DNA from: JALZAA01 sp035938395
Lineage (GTDB): Bacteria > Actinomycetota > Acidimicrobiia > IMCC26256 > JACDBD01
DNA: 13,255 nt
Direction: 5' to 3'
Assembly: GCA_035938395.1 (NCBI GenBank)
Contig: DASZGY010000027.1
Location: 1-13,255 of the forward strand
The notes under the pieces were generated by a model, which ran no database searches, was not told the DNA's origin, and saw only the letters and a list, made by a program, of their open reading frames with translations. Positions 6,989-13,255 of this stretch are shown here, one piece after another. The position numbers and the translations under genes were made by a program. Every line of letters begins with the position of its first letter. The stretch's first letter is position 1.

Positions 6989-7957
6989 CCGTCCCGGCTG
7001 CTCGCCGCCCTTTCGGCCCGACCAGTCCCGCAGGCGGTGCATCCCGCGGTCGACGGCAGCCAGGAGCGCGTCGTGCAGCTCGGCGCCGGCGGCCGCCAGC
7101 ACGGCCAGCCCGTGCGCCCGGGAGGAGCCGACGGCGGGATGGCTGTCGAGCGACCGGCCGTCGGCGTGGGTCACGAGCCCACCCGCCTCCTGGACGATGA
7201 GCGTGGCGGCCGCTACGTCGTACGGGAAGTTCGTGCACACCGCGCCCTCGCCGACCTCCAGGAAGGCGGCCTCGGTCTCGGGGCATTCGTCGACGATCCG
7301 GCGGCCTACGTCGACGTAGGCATCGAGCTGTCCGGTCACGATGCGCGTCATGTTGAACGTGGCCGAGCCGAGGTCGAAGTAACCCCCGCCCATGCCGGAG
7401 CCGTCGACCAGCTCCTCGAGCACCAAGCTCGTCGGGAGCAACGGACGTCCCCGCAGACCCGCGGTCCAGAACAGCGCGCTGAGGTCGGTGTTGGCGGAGA
7501 GCCGCATCTCGAGCGGCTCGCCCGACGCGCTCTCCGCCCTGGTTCCGCCACCGCGCGCTGCCCAGAAGCGCTGGCCGCTCTTGAGCTCGTGGACCACCCC
7601 GAACGACACGTCGCCGAGGCGGGCGTCCTCGCTCGGCGGCACGACGGCGATGGACACGCACGCCGACTCCAGGCCGGCGGCAGCCGGGCGGGTGCCGTCG
7701 ATCGGATCCACGATGAGGAACGCGCGCGGACGGCCGTAGGTCACCAGGCCACGGTCCTCCGAGTAGAAGCCGATATCGCCTTCGGCAGCGAGCGCGTTCT
7801 CGACGACACGCTCCGCAACCTCGTCGATCGCCAGCGTGGCGTCGCCGCCGGGAGCGCGTGCGACACGTTCGCGTGCCCCGGCCGCACCCAACTGCGGCAC
7901 GACGGCGTCACGGACGCGAGTCGCGACCTCGAGAGCCAGCCGGTCCGGCTCGGTCAC
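6986..7957 (-). CDS. Inositol monophosphatase-family phosphatase
   Basis: A 323-residue member of the Mg2+-dependent, Li+-sensitive phosphatase superfamily (inositol monophosphatase/FBPase/CysQ). Metal-site motifs are recognisable in order: GGDATLAID at 37-45, YSED at 65-68, VDPIDGTRP at 83-91 (the DPxDGT metal site) and YDVAAATLIVQEAGG at about 246-260, where D247 is the last metal ligand. The usual DGTRN is DGTRP here. GTG at 7957 overlaps the pimA stop as GTGA and has no own ribosome binding site, so translation must be coupled to pimA. This context suggests action on inositol 1-phosphate or on phosphatidylinositol phosphate, the product of the PgsA-like enzyme at the start of the cluster. 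Fructose-1,6-bisphosphate or 3'-phosphonucleotides are alternatives. The superfamily is certain; the substrate is inference. Confidence 0.88.
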   Translation of the reverse strand: MTEPDRLALEVATRVRDAVVPQLGAAGARERVARAPGGDATLAIDEVAERVVENALAAEGDIGFYSEDRGLVTYGRPRAFLIVDPIDGTRPAAAGLESACVSIAVVPPSEDARLGDVSFGVVHELKSGQRFWAARGGGTRAESASGEPLEMRLSANTDLSALFWTAGLRGRPLLPTSLVLEELVDGSGMGGGYFDLGSATFNMTRIVTGQLDAYVDVGRRIVDECPETEAAFLEVGEGAVCTNFPYDVAAATLIVQEAGGLVTHADGRSLDSHPAVGSSRAHGLAVLAAAGAELHDALLAAVDRGMHRLRDWSGRKGGEQPGR

Positions 7958-9045
7958 CGGGGAACGGGGCTGCGTTCGATGGCGGCTTCGTAGAGCTCGA
8001 TGAAACGCTCCGCGACGTGGCGCATCGAGAACTCCGCCGCCCGTTGCTCTCCCGACGCGACCAGCTCGGCGCGGCGGCTCGCATCATCGAGCACGCGCCG
8101 CAAGGCGCCGCGCAGCGCGCCGGGATCGCGGGGCTCGACGAGCAGGGCGTCACGATCGGCTCGCGCGACGTTCCGGAACCCGTCGATGTCCGACGCGACG
8201 ACGGCCGTGCTCGCCGCCATCGCTTCGAGGAGCACGATGCCGAACGACTCGCCTCCGACCGCCGGCGCGCAGAACACGGTTGCGGCGCGCAGCCGGCGAG
8301 CCTTCTCGTCCTCGGAAACGCACCCGACCCACTCGACGCCCGGGACGTTACGACGGCGCAGGTCCTGTGTTTCCGGCCCCTCCCCCGCGATCCACAACTG
8401 CGCGTCGCGTTCCAGGCCCGCGAACGCCTCGAGGAGCACACCGAGCCCCTTGCGCGGCTCGTGGCGGCCGACGAAGAGGATCGTGGGCCGGTCGGTGGGC
8501 CACGGCGTGGCCTTGGCGAACTGGGGGACGTCGACGCCGTTGGGGACGATCTCGTAGTCGCCCTCGAACGAGAGCTGCGCGAGCTCGCTGGCCTCCTCGG
8601 AGACCGCCGTGCGGATCGCCAACCGACTGACCCACCGCTTCAGCGGCGGCCGGAACATCCGGTACCACGGGTTGAACCGGCCCGAGTACGACGCATGAAA
8701 GGTGCCGACCAACGGCTCGTCGGCACCGAGGAGCAACGTCTGGGTCGGGCCCGGCACGAGCGGCTCGTGGAGGTGGATGACGTCGGGCTCGATGGCGCGA
8801 CGGGCCTCGAGCGTGCGCCGGGCGACCGGTTTGCCGCTGGCGATCGGGGCGATCGACCCGTTGGAGGAGAAGTTGGTCGACGGGCCCACGGTGACGATGC
8901 CCCGCTCCGGCGGAGGCCCGTCGCACGGCGCCACGACGCGTGCGTCGACGCCCAGCTCGCGCAGGCTCCGGGCCAGGCCGAGCACCTGACCCTGCACGCC
9001 GCCGAACACGGACAGCGAGTACGGCGAGACCAGCAGCACGCGCAT
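7954..9045 (-). CDS. pimA: Phosphatidylinositol alpha-mannosyltransferase PimA-like (GT4)
   Basis: A 363-residue GT-B glycosyltransferase of family GT4 predicted to transfer the first mannose from GDP-mannose to phosphatidyl-myo-inositol on the cytoplasmic face of the membrane. It has the acceptor-side loop FGGVQGQV (residues 14-21), the HLHEP segment (91-95), H117 in TFHASY, the donor-phosphate-binding GRHEPRKG (R194, K199) and the GT4 EX7E motif (E266 and E274 in GGESFGIVLLEAM). It aligns well by eye with mycobacterial PimA. The ATG at 9045 overlaps the upstream acyltransferase stop as TGATG; an ATG at 9114 would add 23 residues unlike the family and overlap more. Position after pgsA- and patA-like genes supports PimA over other GT4 enzymes. 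PimB/PimC-like mannosyltransferases are the main alternative. Confidence 0.88.
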   Translation of the reverse strand: MRVLLVSPYSLSVFGGVQGQVLGLARSLRELGVDARVVAPCDGPPPERGIVTVGPSTNFSSNGSIAPIASGKPVARRTLEARRAIEPDVIHLHEPLVPGPTQTLLLGADEPLVGTFHASYSGRFNPWYRMFRPPLKRWVSRLAIRTAVSEEASELAQLSFEGDYEIVPNGVDVPQFAKATPWPTDRPTILFVGRHEPRKGLGVLLEAFAGLERDAQLWIAGEGPETQDLRRRNVPGVEWVGCVSEDEKARRLRAATVFCAPAVGGESFGIVLLEAMAASTAVVASDIDGFRNVARADRDALLVEPRDPGALRGALRRVLDDASRRAELVASGEQRAAEFSMRHVAERFIELYEAAIERSPVPR

Positions 9046-9959
9046 CACGAACCCGCTGCTCCACTGCCATTCGTCGCGCGGTCGCTCGGCCAGTTCGGTT
9101 GGAGCAGGTGCCACTGCTCCGGCGCGGCGCGAATGAGCTCCTCGAACCGGTGCGCGAGGTCCTGGGTGACGCGTTCCACGTCGTCGCGCAGACGGCCCTC
9201 ACGCTGCGCGGCCACCGGCGGCATCACCTTCGAATGGTGCCCTCCCCGGGGCCCGAAGTACACCGCCGCCGGGAGCAGCGGCGCGCCGGTTCGCAACGCC
9301 AGCGTCGCCGGACCGGCGGGCAGAGTAGTGCGCTCGCCGAAGAACTCGACCGCGATGCCGTCGCCGACCAGGTCGCGGTCGCACAGCAAGCAGACGATCT
9401 CGTTGTTTCGGAGCGCCTGCAGGACGGCCTTGCCGGCGTCGGGGCCGAGCTGCACGACCGTCATACCGAGGGCGCGTCGCACCCCGGCGAACCATTCGAA
9501 CAGCTCGGGCGGCTCGACCGGTTCGACGACCACGGTGGGCGGCAGCCCCTGCATCGCCAGCCACGCGCCGCCGAAGTCCCAGCCCCCGACGTGCGGGAGC
9601 GCGAGGATCACGCCGCCGCCGCGCTCGAGGCCGGCGGTGACGTGCTCGAACCCTTTCATGTCGATCTCGAGCGGGCCGCGCACGTCGTCGGGAAGCCGGA
9701 ACAGCTCGAGCCAGTAGCGGCCGTACGACCCGAACGTCTCGGCGACCGCCTTGCGCAGCGCGAGCCCTTGCAGCGCTCCGCCCGACGCGCGGCGCAGGTT
9801 CCGCTCGACCTGCCGGCGCCGGCCGGGCATGGCCAGCGCCATCGTCTGCCCGATCACGCGCGCCGCCGGCTCCGCCATCGACCCCGGCACGACCCGGGCG
9901 AGCTCGGCGCCGGCCCGGTACGCGAGGTACGACGCGCGCGCGCCGATCGGGTTCTGCAC
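9045..9959 (-). CDS. PatA-like phosphatidylinositol mannoside acyltransferase (LPLAT family)
   Basis: A 304-residue acyltransferase of the lysophospholipid/lauroyl (HtrB/LpxL) family. The catalytic HX4D is seen as LPHVGGWDFGG (H123, D128), followed by CDRDLVGDGIAVEFFGERTTLPAGPA, the second conserved block of this family. Annotation pipelines often call such genes lipid A lauroyl acyltransferase, but in actinobacteria this gene between pgsA and pimA is PatA, which acylates the mannose of phosphatidylinositol mannoside on the inner leaflet. It starts with GTG at 9959, 7 bases after the pgsA-like stop, without a clear ribosome binding site, and its stop overlaps the pimA start. The function follows from family plus gene order; no lipid A pathway gene is present nearby. 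Confidence 0.88.
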   Translation of the reverse strand: MQNPIGARASYLAYRAGAELARVVPGSMAEPAARVIGQTMALAMPGRRRQVERNLRRASGGALQGLALRKAVAETFGSYGRYWLELFRLPDDVRGPLEIDMKGFEHVTAGLERGGGVILALPHVGGWDFGGAWLAMQGLPPTVVVEPVEPPELFEWFAGVRRALGMTVVQLGPDAGKAVLQALRNNEIVCLLCDRDLVGDGIAVEFFGERTTLPAGPATLALRTGAPLLPAAVYFGPRGGHHSKVMPPVAAQREGRLRDDVERVTQDLAHRFEELIRAAPEQWHLLQPNWPSDRATNGSGAAGS

Positions 9960-9966
9960 CGGCGGT

Positions 9967-10719
9967 TCAGGGACGGGTGCGACGTCGCGAGGACCGAACC
10001 TGCGACTGGCGCCAGCGCCACCGATCGCCGAACCGGCGGGTCGCGCCCGTCAGCTCGGCGTCGTCGGGGCCACCCCGAACGTGCCGGCGGCGACCGATGT
10101 GCGTCATGCGCGTCGTCCACGTCGGCTGGGCGCGGGCTGGGCGCTCCGGCGACGCCTGACGCCACACCTTGACGAAGCGGTGCGCGGCGGTGATGCCGAG
10201 CAGGACCACCATGACCCACAACACCGGCACGAGGATGTCGAACGCGAGACCGACGGCCAACAGCACCATGCGCTCGGCGCGTTCCATGATCCCGCCCCTG
10301 GCGGTGAAGCCGAGGCTCTCCGCCTTGGCCCGCTCGTACGAGATGAGCATGGACAGGGCGGCCGCGGCCAGGGCCAGCACCGGCAGGTACGTGCCCTCGC
10401 CGGCGAGGAACCACGCGACGCCGCCGAAGAGCACCGCGTCCGCGATGCGGTCCGCGACCGAGTCGAAGAACGCGCCGCGCGGTCCCGCCCGGCCCGAGTT
10501 GCGCGCCACGGTGCCGTCGAGGATGTCCGGGATCCCGGTCGCGATCACGCCGAACACGGCGAGCACGAGATGGCCGCTGGCGATCAGGAACGCGGTGCCC
10601 ACCGCGAAGGCGAGCCCGATGACCGTCAGGACGTCGGGGTTGATCCCGGCGCGCTGGAGGCTCTTGCCGACAGGCTCGAGCCCACGCTCGACATTGGCGC
10701 GCCAGCGTCCGTCGAGCAT
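9967..10719 (-). CDS. pgsA: CDP-alcohol phosphatidyltransferase, probable phosphatidylinositol phosphate synthase (PgsA-type)
   Basis: A 250-residue multi-pass membrane enzyme of the CDP-alcohol phosphatidyltransferase family. The complete metal-binding motif DxxDGxxAR...GxxxDxxxD is present as D65, D68, G69, A72, R73, G82, D86 and D90. The downstream ISYERAKAESLGF and GGIMERAER blocks resemble mycobacterial PgsA1, which joins CDP-diacylglycerol to inositol 1-phosphate to give phosphatidylinositol phosphate. I chose ATG at 10719 because AAAGGA lies 6 bases upstream; a reading frame open from 10752 adds only 11 residues. Odd feature: after the last membrane region the protein continues for about 63 residues with at least 17 arginines, longer than the M. 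tuberculosis protein as I recall it (about 217 residues). Third codon positions stay G/C-rich there, so it looks coding. First gene of the lipid block, divergent from the EF-G-like gene. Confidence 0.88.
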   Translation of the reverse strand: MLDGRWRANVERGLEPVGKSLQRAGINPDVLTVIGLAFAVGTAFLIASGHLVLAVFGVIATGIPDILDGTVARNSGRAGPRGAFFDSVADRIADAVLFGGVAWFLAGEGTYLPVLALAAAALSMLISYERAKAESLGFTARGGIMERAERMVLLAVGLAFDILVPVLWVMVVLLGITAAHRFVKVWRQASPERPARAQPTWTTRMTHIGRRRHVRGGPDDAELTGATRRFGDRWRWRQSQVRSSRRRTRP

Positions 10720-10725
10720 GTGCGG

Positions 10726-10731
10726 TCCTTT
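10726..10731 (-). promoter_or_regulatory. Ribosome binding site that fixes the pgsA ATG start
   Basis: The coding strand reads AAAGGA, 6 bases before the ATG at 10719. It favours this start over in-frame codons up to 10752. Confidence 0.7.
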
Positions 10732-10755
10732 CGCGCTCGCGTCCGCGACCACTCC

Positions 10756-10761
10756 AAGGTA
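10756..10761 (-). promoter_or_regulatory. Possible -10 element for the pgsA-patA-pimA block
   Basis: The minus strand reads TACCTT (TANNNT pattern) 36 bases before the pgsA ATG, in the 124-base divergent gap between pgsA and the EF-G-like gene. A promoter for each direction must lie here or nearby. The exact hexamer is uncertain because no -35 box is visible. Confidence 0.25.
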
Positions 10762-10795
10762 CCACCCGCCCCGCGGCCGCCCGCGACCCCGGTCC

Positions 10796-10801
10796 TAGAC
10801 T
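10796..10801 (+). promoter_or_regulatory. Probable -10 element for the EF-G-like gene
   Basis: TAGACT on the plus strand, followed by CCGCTC. The string TAGACTnnGCTC is the same as before pdxS. Initiation about 7 bases downstream would give a leader of roughly 35 bases carrying the AAGGGGGA ribosome binding site ahead of the TTG start. No -35 box is evident. Confidence 0.45.
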
Positions 10802-10828
10802 CCGCTCGAGGGCGTGGCTCAGAGTCGC

Positions 10829-10836
10829 AAGGGGGA
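10829..10836 (+). promoter_or_regulatory. Ribosome binding site that selects the TTG start of the EF-G-like gene
   Basis: AAGGGGGA lies 7 bases before TTG at 10844. The alternative GTG at 10814 has nothing similar and would sit almost at the predicted transcription start. Confidence 0.7.
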
Positions 10837-10843
10837 AACGGCT

Positions 10844-12880
10844 TTGAAGGTCTATCCGTCGGCCAAGATCCGGAACGTCGTGCTGGTCGGTCACGGAGGG
10901 TCGGGGAAGACCAGCCTCGCCGAGGGGCTCCTCTTCGTCACGGGCGCCATCCCGAGGATCGGCCGCGTCGAGGACGGCAACACCGTCTCCGACTTCGACC
11001 CCGAGGAAGCACGTCGCGGGATCTCCGTCTCGATGTCGATCGCCCCGTTCGAGCACGAGGACCACAAGGTCAACGTCCTCGACACGCCCGGGTACGCAGA
11101 CTTCGTCGGGGACGTCGCCGCTGCGTTCCGCGTCGCCGACCTCGCCGTGTTCGTCGTGTCCGCGGTCGAAGGCGTCGAGGTGCAGACGGAGATGGCGTGG
11201 CGAATGGCGGAGCAGGCCAAGCTCCCCCGTGCCGTGTTCGTGAACAAGCTCGACCGGGAACGAGCGTCGTTCGCCCGGACCCTCGACGACATGAAGGCGA
11301 AGTTCGGCGCCGGCATCGCGCCGCTCGAGCTCCCGATCGGCGAGGAAACCGCCTTCCGCGGTGTCGTCGACCTGCTCACCGACACCGCGGTGACCTACGA
11401 CGGGGCGACCGGCAAGGGCGCCGAGGGCCCGGTGCCCGACGAGATGGAAGGTGAGGAGCACACGGTCCACGACTCGCTCATCGAGGGCATCGTCGTCGCC
11501 GACGACGACCTGATGGAGCGGTACCTCGCCGACGAGTCGATCGAGGTGAAAGAGCTCGAGCAGGCGCTCGCCAAGGGCATCGCCGAGGCGACCGTGTTCC
11601 CGGTGCTGTGCGGCAGCGGGACCAAGCTCATCGGCGTCGACCGCCTCGCCTCGTTCGTCGTGCACGAGGGACCGGCGCCGACCTCCGAGGATGTCGATGG
11701 GGCCGCGCCTCCGGTGGCGTTCGTGTTCAAGACGATCGTGGACCCGTACGTCGGACGAGTGAACCTGTTCAAGGTCCTGCAGGGATCGATCAAGACCGAC
11801 GCGTCGCTCGTCAACAACCGCACCGTGTCGGAGGAGCGCCTCCACCAGCTCTCGGTCATGCGCGGCAAGGAGCAGGAGTCGACCGCCGAGGTCCCCGCCG
11901 GCGACATCGCCGCGGTGGCGAAACTGAGCGACACGTCGACCGGCGATGTGCTCGGCGCGCGCGGGGCCGACGTCTCCGTCGACTCGTTCGCGCCGCCGAA
12001 CCCGGTGCTCCCGGTCGCGATCAGGCCCAAGTCGAAGTCGGATGCCGACAAGCTCGCCAACGCGCTGCACCGGCTGCTCGACGAGGATCCTGCGCTTCGC
12101 CTCGAACGGAACCCGGAGACGAAGCAGACGCTGCTCTGGGGAATGGGCGAGACGCACCTCTCGATCGCTCGCGAGCGGCTGCACCGGAAACTCGGCGTCG
12201 AGGTCGAGACGGACGACGTCGAGGTCGCGTACCGCGAGACGATCACCGGCACCGCCGAGGCCGAAGGCAAATACAAGAAGCAGACCGGTGGTCACGGGCA
12301 GTTCGGCGTGGCGTTCGTGCGCGTCGAGCCCCAGGAGCGCGGAGCGGGATTCGAGTTCGTGGACGAGATCGTCGGCGGTGCAATCCCCCGCCAGTTCATC
12401 CCCGCGGTCGAGAAGGGCATCGCCGAGGCGATGGAGAACGGCGGCGTGTACGGCTATCCCGTCGTCGACGTGAGGGTCACGTGCTTCGACGGCAAGTACC
12501 ACTCCGTTGACTCGTCGGAGATGAGCTTCAAGATGGCGGGGTCGCTCGGGTTCAAGGAGGCAATGGCGAAGGCCAACCCGATCCTGCTCGAGCCGATCAG
12601 CGAGCTCGTGGTGACCGCGCCCGAGCAATACCAGGGCGACCTGATGGGCGACCTCAACTCGAAGCGGGGCCGGATCCAGGGATCGGGCGCCGTGGGCCAC
12701 GGAGAGATGGAGATCGTCGCCCAGGTGCCGACGTCAGAGGTGCTGCGATACGCGATCGACCTGCGGTCGCTCACGCACGGGCGCGGCCGCTTCGAGATCA
12801 CCCACTCCCACTACGACCCCGTGCCCTCGCACCTCGTGGACCGCATCGCCAAGCAGCGGGAGACGGCCAGGGCCGGCTGA
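10844..12880 (+). CDS. Elongation factor G-like GTPase (EF-G2/FusA2 type)
   Basis: A 678-residue protein with the five-domain architecture of EF-G. GTPase motifs: GHGGSGKT (16-23), RGIS (58-61), DTPGY (80-84) and NKLD (134-137), with VLCGSG in the G5 region. Domain II, the domain III LWGMGETHLSIARERL block, the domain IV KKQTGGHGQFG and the domain V MGDLNSKRGRIQG are all recognisable. It belongs to the EF-G-like group (M. tuberculosis FusA2, T. thermophilus EF-G-2, from memory), not canonical FusA. The switch I threonine of RGIT is serine and the catalytic histidine of DTPGH is tyrosine (Y84). Its role, in translocation under special conditions, ribosome recycling or otherwise, is unsettled. 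I chose TTG at 10844, which has AAGGGGGA 7 bases upstream and gives the family-like N-terminus MKVYPSAKIRNVVLVGHGG; GTG at 10814 would add ten residues. No rpsL, rpsG or tuf neighbours are present. Confidence 0.95.
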   Translation: MKVYPSAKIRNVVLVGHGGSGKTSLAEGLLFVTGAIPRIGRVEDGNTVSDFDPEEARRGISVSMSIAPFEHEDHKVNVLDTPGYADFVGDVAAAFRVADLAVFVVSAVEGVEVQTEMAWRMAEQAKLPRAVFVNKLDRERASFARTLDDMKAKFGAGIAPLELPIGEETAFRGVVDLLTDTAVTYDGATGKGAEGPVPDEMEGEEHTVHDSLIEGIVVADDDLMERYLADESIEVKELEQALAKGIAEATVFPVLCGSGTKLIGVDRLASFVVHEGPAPTSEDVDGAAPPVAFVFKTIVDPYVGRVNLFKVLQGSIKTDASLVNNRTVSEERLHQLSVMRGKEQESTAEVPAGDIAAVAKLSDTSTGDVLGARGADVSVDSFAPPNPVLPVAIRPKSKSDADKLANALHRLLDEDPALRLERNPETKQTLLWGMGETHLSIARERLHRKLGVEVETDDVEVAYRETITGTAEAEGKYKKQTGGHGQFGVAFVRVEPQERGAGFEFVDEIVGGAIPRQFIPAVEKGIAEAMENGGVYGYPVVDVRVTCFDGKYHSVDSSEMSFKMAGSLGFKEAMAKANPILLEPISELVVTAPEQYQGDLMGDLNSKRGRIQGSGAVGHGEMEIVAQVPTSEVLRYAIDLRSLTHGRGRFEITHSHYDPVPSHLVDRIAKQRETARAG

Positions 12881-12884
12881 GGGA

Positions 12885-13255
12885 TCAGCCCGGCGCGCGC
12901 TCGCCGCCCGCGCCGTCGAGACCGAACTTCGACCAGTCCTCCGGGTTCGGCTCCGTGTACTCGCCCATCACGTGGCCGTCGACGGCGTCGAGCTCGACGA
13001 GCCCGCGCATCGTCGGCGGTTCGTCGGCCGAGTACAGCAGGATGCGCCAGACAGGCCGGCTGCGCAGGCCACGCCACGCGAGCTGTGCCGAGGCGTGTCC
13101 GACGGGAAAACCGACGGTGCGGCTCGCCACTACGAGCGCCTGGGTCTGGTCGACCGCGAGGTTCCAGGCCGTCGCGAAGTGGTACGCCGAGATCGCGGCG
13201 AGCAGGACCGCCGCCGCCAGCAACCCCGTGTTCGTGCTCCAGACCCACCCGGCGA
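12885..13255 (-). CDS. Unidentified membrane-anchored protein, C-terminal part (cut by the right edge)
   Basis: The frame is open from the right edge to a TGA at 12887-12885, about 122 residues, so the true start lies outside the window; a TTG at 13223 is possible but unnecessary. A hydrophobic segment (GLLAAAVLLAAISAYHFATAW) precedes a soluble domain of about 95 residues with alternating beta-like stretches (RPVWRILLYSADEP, RGLVELDAVDGHVMGEY) and an acidic/proline tail. The strand-turn pattern around ELDAVDGHVM faintly recalls PepSY-type domains, but I do not recognise a family and assign no function. It is convergent with the EF-G-like gene with only 4 bases between the stop codons. A second reading frame on the same strand (12811-13248) is arginine-rich shadow sequence and was set aside. 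Confidence 0.6.
   Translation of the reverse strand, partial: AGWVWSTNTGLLAAAVLLAAISAYHFATAWNLAVDQTQALVVASRTVGFPVGHASAQLAWRGLRSRPVWRILLYSADEPPTMRGLVELDAVDGHVMGEYTEPNPEDWSKFGLDGAGGERAPG

Noticed and set aside
6951..7661. In-frame upstream extension of lemA, making a 420-residue protein
   Set aside because: The extra part lies inside the phosphatase gene, is Arg/Gly-rich shadow sequence, and would bury the LemA membrane segment. GTG at 6950 has a good ribosome binding site.
7858..9717. 619-codon open frame on the plus strand
   Set aside because: It is antisense to pimA and patA. Its composition (Arg, Ala, His rich) is that of a shadow frame, and no ribosome binding site or family match is apparent.
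9045..9959. Lipid A (LpxL/HtrB) acyltransferase
   Set aside because: It is the same protein family, but its position between pgsA- and pimA-like genes fits PatA of PIM synthesis, and nothing else here suggests an outer membrane.
9854..12700. 948-codon open frame on the minus strand
   Set aside because: It runs antisense through the well-identified EF-G-like gene and overlaps pgsA and patA in a wrong frame. Its translation is low-complexity Arg/Val/Asp-rich, typical of antisense frames in G+C-rich DNA.

Overview
This is an ordinary but informative stretch of high-G+C bacterial chromosome. By eye it is about 70% G+C, and G or C dominates third codon positions. The gene content points to an actinobacterium, possibly outside the mycobacteria/streptomycetes (for example an Acidimicrobiia-like lineage; this is inference). 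It carries a pgsA-patA-pimA set for phosphatidylinositol mannosides, a predicted F420-dependent PPOX-family protein, GTG and TTG starts, and TANNNT-type -10 hexamers including a likely leaderless promoter.

Layout: twelve genes run on the minus strand from 10719 down to the left edge. One plus-strand gene (EF-G-like GTPase, 10844-12880) diverges from them. One unidentified minus-strand gene enters from the right edge and ends 4 bases beyond the EF-G-like stop codon. In transcription order the minus-strand run is: pgsA-like CDP-alcohol phosphatidyltransferase, PatA-like acyltransferase, PimA-like mannosyltransferase and an inositol-monophosphatase-family phosphatase (10719-6986); lemA, htpX and a DUF3048 lipoprotein (6950-4352); pdxS, pdxT and yebC, then the PPOX-family gene (4304-1582); then a molybdenum-hydroxylase small FeS subunit, a medium FAD subunit and the start of a MobA/MocA-like nucleotidyltransferase (1518 to the left edge). 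Neighbouring genes mostly overlap by 1-4 bases (GTGA, ATGA, TTGA, TGATG, TAGTG) or are only a few bases apart, so translational coupling is the rule.

How the genes work together: the first block makes phosphatidylinositol phosphate and converts the resulting lipid to acylated mannosides. The coupled phosphatase is a candidate for an inositol or phosphatidylinositol-phosphate dephosphorylation step. lemA-htpX-DUF3048 is a membrane and envelope module. pdxS and pdxT form the deoxyxylulose-independent PLP synthase. The last block supplies two of the three subunits of a xanthine dehydrogenase/CO dehydrogenase-type enzyme plus a probable cofactor-maturation enzyme; the catalytic large subunit is not in the window. 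From memory, the order pgsA-patA-pimA ... pdxS ... pdxT-yebC matches the M. tuberculosis Rv2612c-Rv2603c region, with IMPase, lemA, htpX and DUF3048 inserted here.

I found no tRNA, rRNA, CRISPR array, insertion sequence or phage gene. No intergenic stretch exceeds about 130 bases, and I see no evidence of a wholly new system. The points most worth following are the coupled phosphatase, the leaderless pdxS promoter with a shared -10 element, the lemA/htpX hairpin, the altered GTPase residues of the EF-G-like protein, and the molybdenum-hydroxylase genes lacking a visible large subunit.
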